DNA of 64,000 nucleotides. Source: Lachnospiraceae bacterium (GTDB taxonomy: Bacteria; Bacillota; Clostridia; Lachnospirales; Lachnospiraceae). The translations under genes and the position numbers were made by a program. Location of the stretch: the NCBI GenBank assembly GCA_021770785.1, contig JAETQH010000006.1:1-64000 (forward strand). The letters run 5' to 3'. A model generated the notes under the pieces. The model searched no databases, was not told the origin of the DNA, and was given only the letters and a program-made list of their open reading frames with translations. Shown piece after piece: positions 43,105 to 52,346 of this stretch; positions within the stretch are counted from its first letter, which is position 1; the number at the start of each line of letters is the position of its first letter.

Positions 43105-44976
43105 TTACTTTCCAATTAATACTGCGATGGACTGTCCCTCCACCGCCAGAAGATGCTGGTTTTCTAACTTTTCTTCCTCTGTAAAATACGCATCTTCCCT
43201 TGCGGTATTTACTGCCCAATACCATTTTTTCTTCTCCGGCAGCTTCGGTAATGCCAAATTTATGCGCCCACTGTGGAAATTATAGCCGATATAGATAAAA
43301 TCATCGGCGGTGCCGTCCTCACGCTTCACATAGCTACCGCAGTACATCACGCCCACCGCCTGCCTGTCCATGGGGACAGCGGTAATCCAGGCATTTTCTC
43401 CATGGTAGGACAAATCCGGGAAGCCTTTGCGGGCATAGTCACTCTGCTGCATAGGCACATCCGAGGCAATCACTGGGTGCTGTCTTCGAAACTTCGCCAA
43501 ATTTCCCACAAGGGAAACCAGAAAACCGTAGGTTTCCCGGTTCTTCCAGTTCATCCAGCCCAAGCGGTTATCCTGACAGTAAGTATTGTTATTCCCCTCC
43601 TGGGAGTTGGCAAATTCGTCCCCGCCGTAAATCAGGGGCACTCCCTGAGCGGTAAAAAGCATGGTGAAGGCATTCCGAAGCTGCCTGCGGCGCATTTTTT
43701 CCACATATTTCTTTCTGGTATAGCCCTCTACGCCGCAATTATTGCTGTAATTCCAGTTATTTCCGTCATAGTTTTCCTCGCCGTTCGCCTCATTGTGCTT
43801 CTCACAGTAACGGAACACATCCCCTAAGGTAAATCCGTTATGGTTTGCCAGATAGTTTACAAAGCCCTGTACCTCGTGCTGTTTTCTCTGCTGACACAAA
43901 AACTCTTTTAAGTCACCCTCCATATGGTTTAATATTTTCCTCGCCGGATACAGATACTCGTCGCTGTAAATATAAAGACGATGGTAAGGTTTCTTTTTCT
44001 CTAACAGCACCGGGGCAAAATCGGTATAATAAAGCTTGGTCCTGCTTAAAAGCAAATCCTGAGCGATTGCCGTCACCGGAATGGATGTACCCAGCAGGTG
44101 AAAGCCGTCCACATGATACTCCCTCACCCAGTAGCGCAACGCATCTAAGATGATGTTCTGATTGACTTTTTCATCAAAAAACATCTCCATCACACACTCC
44201 ATGCCGTTTTTATGCAGCTCCCGTATCAGGGTTTTCCACTCGATATCCGCCTGGGGAATAGAGCTATAGGAGACCTTCGGAGCAAAATAATTGCCTGACA
44301 CGTAACCCCAGCAGTTTATCTTCCCTGTAGGTTTCTTATCCACGGGCTGAATCATATCCTCTTCCCTGCTCTCCCAGCGGAGATACTCAGGCAGCTCCAC
44401 CTGTTTTGGCATGATAATCTCTTCAAACTCATACACCGGCATAAACTCAATGGTAGTAATCCCTAAACTTTTCAGATAAGGTATTTTTTCCTGCACCGCC
44501 CGGAAGGTACCTTTTACCCTGCCCCTAAGACCGGCATCCATGGAAAAATTCCGCACATGGAGCTTATACATCACCATCTTGTTTCTGGGAAGCTCCGGCT
44601 GTCTGTCCTCCTGCCAGTCAAATTCCCTCGGGATATCTCCGCCGCAGACGGCATAATCCTTTGCCTCCCGCCCGGTATCATTCCACTTTTCCCGTCCCAC
44701 GATACTCTTTGCGTAATCGTCGATCTTTATTTTTCCGTTAATCTCATAATTATATTTTAATTGCCCCTTTGGCAGTCCGCAAATGCAGACAGACCGGACA
44801 GAGCCCCTGCAATATGCCTCCGGTACTTTAACTTTGGCAATTATCTCCTGGTTTTTCCCATAAAAAAGAATGCTGCAATCATCCTCTTTTTCTCCTTCAA
44901 AGGTGAAAATTGCCGCATCGCCTTTTCTGACTAAACCAAATTTTTCGTAGTTTCCCTCTTTTATCTTATAGTCCAT
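43105..44976 (-). CDS. GlgX/pullulanase-like GH13 protein with degenerate active site
   Basis: The 623-residue protein has an N-terminal CBM48-like beta domain (about 1-100), a GH13 barrel (KLHVRNFSMDAGL, YLKSLGITTIEFMPV, GVPLIYGGDEF) and a C-terminal beta domain. The expected region II GFRFDxA reads GFHLLGT (288-297), so the nucleophile Asp is replaced by Leu295. Region IV AHDGFTL reads NHNGFTL, replacing the transition-state Asp by Asn380. Region I DxxxNH is also absent. The fold looks intact over its full length, so this is probably a pseudoenzyme with a glycogen-binding or regulatory role rather than an active debranching enzyme. Confidence 0.85.
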   Translation of the reverse strand: MDYKIKEGNYEKFGLVRKGDAAIFTFEGEKEDDCSILFYGKNQEIIAKVKVPEAYCRGSVRSVCICGLPKGQLKYNYEINGKIKIDDYAKSIVGREKWNDTGREAKDYAVCGGDIPREFDWQEDRQPELPRNKMVMYKLHVRNFSMDAGLRGRVKGTFRAVQEKIPYLKSLGITTIEFMPVYEFEEIIMPKQVELPEYLRWESREEDMIQPVDKKPTGKINCWGYVSGNYFAPKVSYSSIPQADIEWKTLIRELHKNGMECVMEMFFDEKVNQNIILDALRYWVREYHVDGFHLLGTSIPVTAIAQDLLLSRTKLYYTDFAPVLLEKKKPYHRLYIYSDEYLYPARKILNHMEGDLKEFLCQQRKQHEVQGFVNYLANHNGFTLGDVFRYCEKHNEANGEENYDGNNWNYSNNCGVEGYTRKKYVEKMRRRQLRNAFTMLFTAQGVPLIYGGDEFANSQEGNNNTYCQDNRLGWMNWKNRETYGFLVSLVGNLAKFRRQHPVIASDVPMQQSDYARKGFPDLSYHGENAWITAVPMDRQAVGVMYCGSYVKREDGTADDFIYIGYNFHSGRINLALPKLPEKKKWYWAVNTAREDAYFTEEEKLENQHLLAVEGQSIAVLIGK

Positions 44977-45021
44977 ACCGTTCAGCCACCTTTTTTGCTA
45001 GTCGTTTTCTCTTTTTCTTTA

Positions 45022-45051
45022 ATTATACCCTAAGTCCCCCACTTTTGTATA
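45022..45051 (-). promoter_or_regulatory. Promoter of the GH13-like gene
   Basis: Perfect TATAAT (45022-45027) with TATACA (45046-45051) 18 bases upstream on the minus strand, about 45 bases before the start codon. Confidence 0.6.
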
Positions 45052-45082
45052 GTTTTTTAGCAAGATGTTTCCATTTTTCCCT

Positions 45083-45110
45083 GTTCAATCCCATTTTTCT
45101 ATGTTATGAT
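45083..45110 (+). promoter_or_regulatory. Possible promoter of the DUF1292 gene
   Basis: TATGAT (45105-45110) with a poor GTTCAA 16 bases upstream, 32 bases before the start codon. Only the -10 is convincing. Confidence 0.45.
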
Positions 45111-45141
45111 AAAGCCAGAATACAAAAAAGGAGACGATTTC

Positions 45142-45453
45142 ATGGCAGAAAACAACCGGAAAAATGATGATTCTGATATTTTAGTAACCTTAGACCTTGA
45201 CGACGGCACACAGGTAGAGTGCGAAATCCTCACTATTTTCACCGTAGACGAGCAGGATTACATCGCACTGCTGCCCTTAGACGATAAAGGAGAGCCAAAC
45301 GAGGACGGGGAGGTATTTATCTACCGCTACCATGAGGACGAGGACGGCAATCCTTCCTTAGACAATATCGAAAACGACGAGGAGTACGAAGCTGTGGCGG
45401 ACCGTTTTGACGAGCTGTTAGATGAGGCGGAATTTGAGGATATGGAGGACTAG
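45142..45453 (+). CDS. DUF1292 family protein
   Basis: The 103-residue acidic protein (MAENNRKNDDSD start) has the DUF1292 core ILVTLDLDDGTQVECEILTIFTVDEQDYIALLPLDD and EVFIYRYHEDEDGNPSLDNIENDEEYEAVADRFDELLDE. Such YrzB-like proteins are widespread in Firmicutes; function unknown. ATG 45142 follows AAAGGAG by a normal distance; the longer frame to 45106 lacks a site. It is the only intact plus-strand gene in the window. Confidence 0.9.
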   Translation: MAENNRKNDDSDILVTLDLDDGTQVECEILTIFTVDEQDYIALLPLDDKGEPNEDGEVFIYRYHEDEDGNPSLDNIENDEEYEAVADRFDELLDEAEFEDMED

Positions 45454-45492
45454 TACAGCATTGCATTAATTTCGAAGTAATATGCGCCTGCA

Positions 45493-47328
45493 TCATTGAC
45501 GCTTGTGGGACTGCGCTTCTTTGATAAAACGCGAGATTTCTGCATCTTTATTGTTCAGTTTTTTTACTGCAAAAAGATGCAGATTTTTTTTCGCCCGGGT
45601 CATACCCACATAGAACATCCGGCGCTCCTCCTCAATTTCCGGCTCTAACACCGCCTTTTTGTAGGGCATTACCCCCTCATTGACGTCTATCAGATAAACA
45701 TTTTCGTATTCTAAGCCTTTTGCGCTGTGGAGGGTGGCAAGGGCAACACTCTCCCGGTTTTCATTCTGCACGCGGTACATTTCCTGCAGTTCTTTCGTAT
45801 AGGAATCAATGTGGGCAAACCAGCTGTCATAGTCTTTGTGGTCTTTCGCACTTGCCTGCAGTTCTTCTATCACGTCATACAAATCCTCTGCTTTGATTCT
45901 CCGGTAGTCTGCGTATTCCGCCAAAAATTCATCGTAACCGATGGCTTTCCTGATATAGTTGATTGCCGCATAGGGGCCAAGCCGCTCTAACACTTTAATG
46001 TCATGTTGTAACTGACTGATTCTCTTTGCCACCCAGGGCTGCTCCTCGTAATACCATTCCCAGACATCAAAGGCAACGGTGGGTTCATCTAAGGAATCCC
46101 TGCTGATATAACGCTTCGGACGGTTCATAATCTGTAAAAAATCCCTCCGTTCCCGGCTTCCCATAGCAATACGGATATAGGCAAATAAGTCCTTGGCAAT
46201 CCAGTGCTCGTAAAGATTTGGGATGCTGTCCTTCGTCCGGAAGGGAATATTATACGCTAACAGCTGCTCCATCAAAAGCCTTGGCTGAAGATTCGTGCGA
46301 AACAGTATGGCAAAATCTTCATAGTGCGCCCCATGCTCCACTGCCTCCTGGATATCCCAGATAATTCTGGCATTTTCCTCCCTCTGTCCCTCAAACAGCA
46401 GAAACTCCACCGCTGCGCCGTTGCCGCCGCCTGCCTTTATCTGTTTTTCAAAACGTTCCCTGTTATAGCTGATGACATTCCCCGCCGCCCCCACAATCTG
46501 CTCTGTGGAGCGGTAATTGGTGTCAAGCAGCATCGGCTCCGCTCCTTTAAAATCTTCTTTAAAATGCAGCATAATCTCCGGCTTCGCGCCCCGGAAACGA
46601 TAGATGGACTGGTCGTCATCCCCCACGGCAAAAAGGTTCCGCCGCTCCCCCGCTAACATTTTTATAATGTCATACTGAATTTTATTGATGTCCTGGAACT
46701 CGTCTATCAATATGTACTGATATTTATTCTGCCACGCCGCTAAAATATCCTTCCGCTCTGTAAACAGCTCTTTGGTATACACTAGCATATCATCAAAGTC
46801 TAAGAGCTTATGGCGGTACAGGTATTCCTGATACTCGTTGAAAATCCGGCGGAATACCGTCTCTGCACAGTTTTTGGAGTAATAGTTTGCAATGGCAATC
46901 CCGGCATTTTTCACCATGCCGATTTCTCCTAACAGCGAGGTGATAAATTCATTTTCGTCCTCATAATCTAAACGGCATTTGGCAATGATTTCCCGGATGC
47001 ACTGGTATCTTGCCTCTTCCTTGATGATATTTTCTGCACTGTAGTGGTAGGCGTGTTTTAATATCATAAAAAAGACCGCATGAAAGGTCCCGAAGGTCAC
47101 CGGGCAGTCTTTTCCTATTCTGCGCCGGAAACGCTGCTTCATTTCCATGGCGGCCGCCTTGGTGAAGGTGATCACTAAAATATTGGAAGGGGAAATCTGA
47201 CATTCTTCTATAAGAAAGCGGGTCCGCTCTGTAATCACCAGAGTTTTCCCGCTCCCGGGGCCGGCTAAGACTAACATGGGCCCCGTTTTGTGCCGGATGG
47301 CACGCTCCTGGGATGGGTTTAAGTTCAT
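45493..47328 (-). CDS. UvrD/PcrA-family ATP-dependent DNA helicase
   Basis: A superfamily 1A 3'-5' helicase. From ATG 47328 (MNLNPSQERAIRH, 611 residues) it shows Walker A GPGSGKT, ITFTKAAAMEMKQRF, the DEFQD box (LIDEFQDINKIQYD), GDDDQSIYRFRGA, LATLHSAKGLEYENVYLIDVNEG and MFYVGMTRAKKNL. It is shorter than PcrA (about 740) and lacks the C-terminal RNA polymerase-binding tail. GAGGT precedes the ATG; the longer frame to 47472 overlaps gltX. It follows gltX by 14 bases. Confidence 0.93.
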   Translation of the reverse strand: MNLNPSQERAIRHKTGPMLVLAGPGSGKTLVITERTRFLIEECQISPSNILVITFTKAAAMEMKQRFRRRIGKDCPVTFGTFHAVFFMILKHAYHYSAENIIKEEARYQCIREIIAKCRLDYEDENEFITSLLGEIGMVKNAGIAIANYYSKNCAETVFRRIFNEYQEYLYRHKLLDFDDMLVYTKELFTERKDILAAWQNKYQYILIDEFQDINKIQYDIIKMLAGERRNLFAVGDDDQSIYRFRGAKPEIMLHFKEDFKGAEPMLLDTNYRSTEQIVGAAGNVISYNRERFEKQIKAGGGNGAAVEFLLFEGQREENARIIWDIQEAVEHGAHYEDFAILFRTNLQPRLLMEQLLAYNIPFRTKDSIPNLYEHWIAKDLFAYIRIAMGSRERRDFLQIMNRPKRYISRDSLDEPTVAFDVWEWYYEEQPWVAKRISQLQHDIKVLERLGPYAAINYIRKAIGYDEFLAEYADYRRIKAEDLYDVIEELQASAKDHKDYDSWFAHIDSYTKELQEMYRVQNENRESVALATLHSAKGLEYENVYLIDVNEGVMPYKKAVLEPEIEEERRMFYVGMTRAKKNLHLFAVKKLNNKDAEISRFIKEAQSHKRQ

Positions 47329-47342
47329 AGTTACCTCTTGTT

Positions 47343-48797
47343 TTATGCCTCTAACAGCTTGATTCCTTTTTTGATACGGGCAATGCTCTCTTCTTTCCCC
47401 AGCACCTCCATCAGCTCCGTCGCTCCTCCCGGTGTCATCTGCTTGCCGGAAACCGCAGTACGGATGGGCCACATCACATAACCGTTTTTCACGCCTTTTT
47501 CTTCCACATATTTTAAGAGTGCAGCATAAAGGGCATCATTGCTGAAATCCTCCTGCGCCTCAAGCAGCGGCAGTACATCCTTCAATACCTGAAGGGAGGT
47601 TTCTGCGTTGGTTTTCATTTTCTTATGGGTGTACATGGCAATATCGTATTCCGGTAAGGTTTCAAAGAAATCAATGTGCTCCGCGATATCCGGAAACACC
47701 TCGATACGGGTCTTTACCATGGTGGCAATTTTCCTTAAATCCAACTCTTTTTTGATGGTTTCCTTTAAATAAGGCTCTGCCATCTCGTAGAAGGCATCAA
47801 AATCCATGGCTTTGATGTATTCGCCGTTCATCCATTTTAATTTGGTATAGTCAAAGACTGCCGGAGATTTGCTGATTCTGTGGTAATCAAATTCTTTGAT
47901 TAATTCATCTAACGTGAAAATCTCCCGGTTGTCCTCCGGACTCCAGCCTAAAAGCGCAATGTAGTTTACCACTGCCTCGGTTAAAAAGCCCTGCTCAATT
48001 AAATCCTCGAAGGAGGAATGTCCGCTCCTCTTCGAGAGCTTCTTATGGTTTTCGTCTGTAATCAGCGGTAAATGAATGTATACCGGAGACTGCCAGCCAA
48101 AGGCATCGTAAAGTCTCTGGTATTTCGGGGAGGAAGAAAGATACTCGTTTCCTCGCACCACGTGAGTGATGTTCATGGTATGGTCGTCCACTACGTTGGC
48201 AAAATTATAGGTGGGGTAGCCGTCGGATTTAATGAGAATCATATCGTCTAATTCGGCATTTTCTACGGTAATATCACCGTAAAGCTCGTCATGGAAAGTG
48301 GTGGTTCCTTCGTTCGGAATATTCTGGCGAATGACGAAAGGCTTGCCTGCGGCGAGGTTGGCTTCCACTTCTTCTTTGCTCAAATGGAGGCAGTGCTTGT
48401 CATAGAGCATGATTTCCTTGCCCTCCACCACCTCTGTTTTGAGACTTTCTAAGCGTTCTTTATCGCAGAAACAGTAATATGCTTCGCCTCTTTCCACCAG
48501 TTCTTTGGCGTATTTCATGTAGATTCCCGTTTTCATACGCTCACTCTGGATATAAGGACCGTAACCGCCGTCTTTGTCGGGGCCTTCGTCGTGCTTTAAT
48601 CCGGTTTTTTCCATGGTGCGGTAGATGATATCCACTGCCCCCTCTACGAAACGCTCCTGGTCGGTATCCTCAATACGGAGCATAAAATCTCCGCCGTCAT
48701 GCTTTGCGATTAAAAATTCATATAAGGCAGAGCGCAGGTTTCCTACGTGCATTCTTCCGGTAGGACTTGGTGCATATCTGGTTCTTATTTTGCTCAT
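47343..48797 (-). CDS. gltX: Glutamyl-tRNA synthetase
   Basis: Charges tRNA-Glu (and, in many Firmicutes, tRNA-Gln for later amidation). The 484-residue class I enzyme has the HIGH-type motif as [11 protein letters not shown] (about 11-20), KMSKS as HKKLSKRSG (about 250) and a C-terminal anticodon-binding domain. Length and motifs are normal. The leader is short, about 68 bases, with no T-box. Confidence 0.96.
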   Translation of the reverse strand: MSKIRTRYAPSPTGRMHVGNLRSALYEFLIAKHDGGDFMLRIEDTDQERFVEGAVDIIYRTMEKTGLKHDEGPDKDGGYGPYIQSERMKTGIYMKYAKELVERGEAYYCFCDKERLESLKTEVVEGKEIMLYDKHCLHLSKEEVEANLAAGKPFVIRQNIPNEGTTTFHDELYGDITVENAELDDMILIKSDGYPTYNFANVVDDHTMNITHVVRGNEYLSSSPKYQRLYDAFGWQSPVYIHLPLITDENHKKLSKRSGHSSFEDLIEQGFLTEAVVNYIALLGWSPEDNREIFTLDELIKEFDYHRISKSPAVFDYTKLKWMNGEYIKAMDFDAFYEMAEPYLKETIKKELDLRKIATMVKTRIEVFPDIAEHIDFFETLPEYDIAMYTHKKMKTNAETSLQVLKDVLPLLEAQEDFSNDALYAALLKYVEEKGVKNGYVMWPIRTAVSGKQMTPGGATELMEVLGKEESIARIKKGIKLLEA

Positions 48798-48864
48798 TTC
48801 TATTCTCCTCTTACGATTATTTTTTCGATATTGTGCTTTTTACTGCGAAAAAGCGTGTCGAATC

Positions 48865-48893
48865 ATTATATAACAAATTTGGGGGGATGGCAA
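48865..48893 (-). promoter_or_regulatory. SigA-type promoter of gltX
   Basis: TTGCCA (48888-48893) and perfect TATAAT (48865-48870) are 17 bases apart on the minus strand, about 70 bases before gltX. The promoter lies within the end of the broken GNAT frame. Confidence 0.88.
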
Positions 48894-49285
48894 GGTTCGA
48901 TGGGGAAAGTATCACCCGTTTCTGGATATTCATAAAATTTCGAAAATGCCCTGCATTCGATTTCTGTATCCATCTCAAAGCCAAGGGATTTATAGAATCG
49001 GATAGTCCTATCTTTGTTATCCGTAAACAGATGTATTTGATAAACATTCTTATACTCGTTCAACATACATTGAAGCAATGCTGTACCAATTCCTTTGTGC
49101 TGAAATTGCGGGAAAATCAAAATATCCTGAATAAATATAACGGACTATCCATCACCTACTACTCTTATGATGCCAATTAACTTCTCGCCAATATGCGCAC
49201 TATATATTTTCAGTGAATGTGCGTAAGCATTCCGCAGCATCTGTGGGTTCTCTGTATAATTAAGCCACCCGACACTGTAAACTAC
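48866..49285 (-). pseudogene. GNAT-family acetyltransferase interrupted by an in-frame TAG
   Basis: One continuous frame reads VVYSVGWLNYTENPQML, then LIGIIRVVGDG, a TAG stop at 49145-49147, then SVIFIQDILIFPQFQHKGIG, ALLQCML and the C-terminal FTDNKDRTIRFYKSLGFE. This is the typical GNAT fold including the acetyl-CoA loop (Q-H-K-G-I-G). The first 15-20 residues of the family are not visible, because the preceding gene's stop overlaps the start of similarity. Both the nonsense codon and the missing N-terminus indicate decay. Confidence 0.8.
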
Positions 49286-49719
49286 GTTGAAAGCACTTTT
49301 CCTTCCTTGTAACAGGCTGCTATATAATCTCTTGGCTGATAATACAAATCAGAATTAAAATTCAAAATTTTCTCTGCCAGCCAGGATTCATAGACCTCTC
49401 TTATTCCGTTTACCACATTTGTGTCTTCATAACAATCTTCAATTAATCGGGCGAATACCTCTCCAATATCCCAATAGTCCGGAATTGAATATCGGCAATT
49501 TGAAAGATTGTCATAACTTCCAGCCATAACGTTATCTTTCTGTATAAAATCGTCTGCGACCTTTTCTATCGGCTCACAATGAAATACATCCGCATAATTA
49601 TAAATACGCTGTAAATCATTATCCATATATTTCACAACATCATACCTGTGGTTTGTGGTTTTTCTTGCAATATACTCTATCAGGCTGCATACATAAAATA
49701 GGTTGTTATTATTCTTCAT
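49282..49719 (-). CDS. Conserved protein next to a DUF3990 remnant, function unknown
   Basis: The 145-residue protein (MKNNNNLFYVCSLIEYIARKT) has an N-terminal FYVCSLIEYIARKTTNHRYDVV segment and a C-terminal YWDIGEVFARLIED motif. From memory, similar proteins accompany DUF3990/DUF3791 genes in gut Firmicutes, which may be ADP-ribosylation-type toxin-antitoxin or immunity modules. It overlaps the upstream remnant by 11 bases. The role is inferred from context only. Confidence 0.65.
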   Translation of the reverse strand: MKNNNNLFYVCSLIEYIARKTTNHRYDVVKYMDNDLQRIYNYADVFHCEPIEKVADDFIQKDNVMAGSYDNLSNCRYSIPDYWDIGEVFARLIEDCYEDTNVVNGIREVYESWLAEKILNFNSDLYYQPRDYIAACYKEGKVLST

Positions 49720-50030
49720 GTACCTGCACTCCCTTTAAAAATCTTAGTGTAGTTAATGCTCTGGCTGTGTGAAAACTAATCTGATGTGTCGGATACTTAA
49801 ATTTCGCCAGTTCCCAAAAAGCTGCTCGTGAAAATTTTCCGTCAATAAATCCCTGCACATAATTATAAATGGTGTCATCTGCCATGGGACCTTCCACAAT
49901 ATCATAATCATGCGCCTTCCCGGTGCGGCAAGCTACTATAAAATCCAACCATTCTTCTGTCATATTTTCGAATGTGAGAATTTTTAACTTCTACTATTTG
50001 AGAACTCCCATGATAAACAGTTCTTTTCAT
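49709..50030 (-). pseudogene. DUF3990 protein with internal deletion and frameshift
   Basis: From ATG 50030 the frame reads MKRTVYHGSSQIVEV and HIRKYD, the usual start of DUF3990 proteins. After about 24 codons it leaves the family. The C-terminal part resumes in another frame from 49963 (EEWLDFIVACRTGKAHDYDI, then VEGPMADDTIYNYVQGF, then FWELAKFKYPTHQISF). The central segment with the conserved DFGxGFY part is missing, so the gene is inactivated by a deletion. DUF3990 is thought to be related to ADP-ribosyltransferases. Confidence 0.7.
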
Positions 50031-50042
50031 ACCTATTTTCCT

Positions 50043-50408
50043 CTAATATAATGAACTCTTTCCTCTTATCTTCCTTCTTTCCAGCAAAGCATTGATGCGT
50101 ATTAAGTGATATCTCTGTATCATGACGCAATAAAGATTATGCAGCAAAACAAGCAGTGCAATCAACTGAATCCAAATCCGGTCACCCAAAAACAGACAGG
50201 GAAAACAAACCAAAACACCGACCATATGTATTTTCCCGTTTTTTATCAACTGATTTTTCAAATAAACGATTCCCTCATAAGAATAATCCTTAAGAAAATA
50301 ATTATCCGTCTCCTGCCTGCCGCGCCACTTATCAAACCTTTTCTTTACCTTTATGATAAATTTACAATATAATTCTACTCCTAACATGCGGTATAATTTT
50401 TGTTCCAT
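50043..50408 (-). CDS. Small membrane protein of unknown function
   Basis: The 121-residue product (ATG 50408, after AGGTG) is basic, with a hydrophobic pair of helices around residues 65-100 (VGVLVCFPCLFLG and IQLIALLVLLHNLYCVM) and a C-terminal QRYHLIRIN segment. The latter resembles the end of CrtO-type acyltransferases, but the rest is too divergent to assign. It heads the decayed DUF3990 group, 12 bases before the remnant. A TATAAT at 50439-50444 may be its promoter. Confidence 0.6.
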   Translation of the reverse strand: MEQKLYRMLGVELYCKFIIKVKKRFDKWRGRQETDNYFLKDYSYEGIVYLKNQLIKNGKIHMVGVLVCFPCLFLGDRIWIQLIALLVLLHNLYCVMIQRYHLIRINALLERRKIRGKSSLY

Positions 50409-50479
50409 TTTCAATCACCTCATTTTTTTCTGTCTCCCATTATACAATATAGAGAAAAAATAAGCTATTAAAAATTTTT

Positions 50480-50520
50480 TTTCGGCACCAAGGCTTCCCG
50501 AAACAGCCAGGTTTCCTGGC
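50480..50520 (-). repeat. Two adjacent small inverted repeats downstream of the chemoreceptor
   Basis: GCCAGG-AAA-CCTGGC (50506-50520) and TTTCGG...CCGAAA (50480-50503) lie just after the chemoreceptor terminator. No T-run follows on the minus strand. They are possibly a backup terminator or an RNA element; unassigned. Confidence 0.4.
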
Positions 50521-50523
50521 ATT

Positions 50524-50549
50524 GAAAAAGAGCCCGCTTTTGCGAGCTC
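50524..50549 (-). terminator. Intrinsic terminator after the chemoreceptor gene
   Basis: On the minus strand GAGCTCGC pairs with GCGGGCTC around AAAA and is followed by five T, about 40 bases after the stop. Confidence 0.88.
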
Positions 50550-50589
50550 TTTCTCAAACCTTTTATTTTTTTAGATGATCCCAACATTA

Positions 50590-52323
50590 TTACAGTTTTG
50601 TAAAAATCGCCGTCTCCTTCTTTAAATCCGCCGCAATCTCAAAGTTTTCATCCATACGGCTGGAAATGTTATCCATATCTCCCACCAATATCTGAATGCT
50701 GTCCGCCGCATTGCCGACGCCGTTTGCACCCTCTTCAATGGCATGGGCAATGGTATTGATGGAACTCTGGATTTCCACCATGGTACCCTTTAAGGAATCC
50801 GTCTTTTCCTCAAACTCATTCATAACGCTCTCAATATAAGATGCCTTATTCTTATATTCACTTCCGGATTCCACAAAGGATTCAAATTCCGGCAGAATGG
50901 AATCGTTCATGTATTTTACCAGACCGTTTGCATTGTCTGCAAGGTTATGTACTGCCTGAGTTACCACGCTGTTAATCTGCTGGATACGGTTTGCCGCCTC
51001 CTGGCTGGCAGAAGCAAGCTGACTGATTTCCGTTGCCACGACGGCAAAACCTCTTCCGGCTTCCCCGGCCCTCGCTGCCTCAATGGAAGCGTTTAACGCC
51101 AGCAGGTTAGTCTGACTTGCAATATTTAAAATATCATCTGTCAGGCTGTTGACCTGATTAACGCTGTTGCTGTCCTCGATGGCTTTGTTCAATACGGAAA
51201 GAATTTCATTTACCTTAATTCCGGTGGACTCCATATTGGAGCGTGCCGCTGCCTCCATGGCATCCGCGTGCTCTTTCATCTCTTTTGTATAGTTGTTGAT
51301 TTCACTGGTTCTCTCCGCAATAAGGTTTACCTCTCCCGCTACAGATTCCGTATTAGAATTAATCAGCGCTGCATTATCGGACATTTCCTGCATGGTGGCG
51401 GAAAGCTCTTCTGTCAGGGCGGACACGTCTGATACACTGTTGTTGGAGGTCATGACGCTATCCCGCACCTCGTTGACCACTTCTTCCATTCTTCTGGAAT
51501 TATTAATGATAATTTTGAAAATATCCTGCAGCTTGCCCATGAATACGTTGATACCGCTGCCCACTGCCGCTACCTCCCGGTTGGAAAGGATGGTAACACG
51601 TCTTGTCAGGTCGCCCTCGCGTTTATCAATATCGTCGATAATCTCGGTAATCTCCCTCTGGGTCTTAGAAAGAGGCGCAATTACCATTTTTAACACGGTG
51701 AATACCGCGACCAGCAGCGAAATGATACTGACAATAATCGTAAATATACTAATCATTAAAGAAGAATTGTATACCTCTGACAATTGTATTTTCGCATTGT
51801 CTGCATTCGTATTTATAACCGTCTCTATCGCCGCAATATTTTCCTCCATTCCATTGACATAATCTGAAATAGCTCCGTTTGCCAGCGCATAGGCTGCATC
51901 TTTATCGCTGTTGGCACTGTAAGCAAGCACATTTGCCATCTCATATTTCAAGCCTTCAAAATTGGTAAGAATCGCCTCATAATTACTGCGTTCTTCTTCC
52001 GTCACATATTTCTCGAACTCCGCCAGATTGCCGTCTAACACATCCTGCTGTGCCCTCACGTCAGCCACCAGCTGAATCATGCTGTCCAAATTCGTTGCCA
52101 CGATATGGGATAACCCCAAATTATGAATGGTCAATGTTTCTTTCTGTATCTCTCCCAAATCAGAAATGCAGGTCATATATCCGTCCGCAATCTGCGTTGC
52201 ATTGCCGTTGACACTCCTAATATTATTCACTGCTAAAAAGCAGGAAACAATGGACACGATTCCCAAAATAAACACCGGAATCAGAATAATCATTTTTGTA
52301 CTGAAACGTCCCTGTTTTTTCAT
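50590..52323 (-). CDS. Methyl-accepting chemotaxis protein
   Basis: A transmembrane chemoreceptor of 577 residues. It has a first membrane helix (about 11-30), an extracellular four-helix bundle sensor domain (about 35-185), a second helix (about 190-213) and HAMP. The signalling coiled coil carries the conserved hairpin tip [20 protein letters not shown]. It starts 22 bases after the upstream solute-binding protein gene, so the two are co-transcribed. Ligand unknown. Confidence 0.95.
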   Translation of the reverse strand: MKKQGRFSTKMIILIPVFILGIVSIVSCFLAVNNIRSVNGNATQIADGYMTCISDLGEIQKETLTIHNLGLSHIVATNLDSMIQLVADVRAQQDVLDGNLAEFEKYVTEEERSNYEAILTNFEGLKYEMANVLAYSANSDKDAAYALANGAISDYVNGMEENIAAIETVINTNADNAKIQLSEVYNSSLMISIFTIIVSIISLLVAVFTVLKMVIAPLSKTQREITEIIDDIDKREGDLTRRVTILSNREVAAVGSGINVFMGKLQDIFKIIINNSRRMEEVVNEVRDSVMTSNNSVSDVSALTEELSATMQEMSDNAALINSNTESVAGEVNLIAERTSEINNYTKEMKEHADAMEAAARSNMESTGIKVNEILSVLNKAIEDSNSVNQVNSLTDDILNIASQTNLLALNASIEAARAGEAGRGFAVVATEISQLASASQEAANRIQQINSVVTQAVHNLADNANGLVKYMNDSILPEFESFVESGSEYKNKASYIESVMNEFEEKTDSLKGTMVEIQSSINTIAHAIEEGANGVGNAADSIQILVGDMDNISSRMDENFEIAADLKKETAIFTKL

Positions 52324-52346
52324 CTCTCCTATGTTCCTCCTTTCTC

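Noticed and set aside
48798-48864. T-box leader upstream of gltX
   Set aside because: The leader from the promoter is only about 65-70 bases and lacks the T-box sequence and terminator, so amino acid-tRNA control of this type is not supported.
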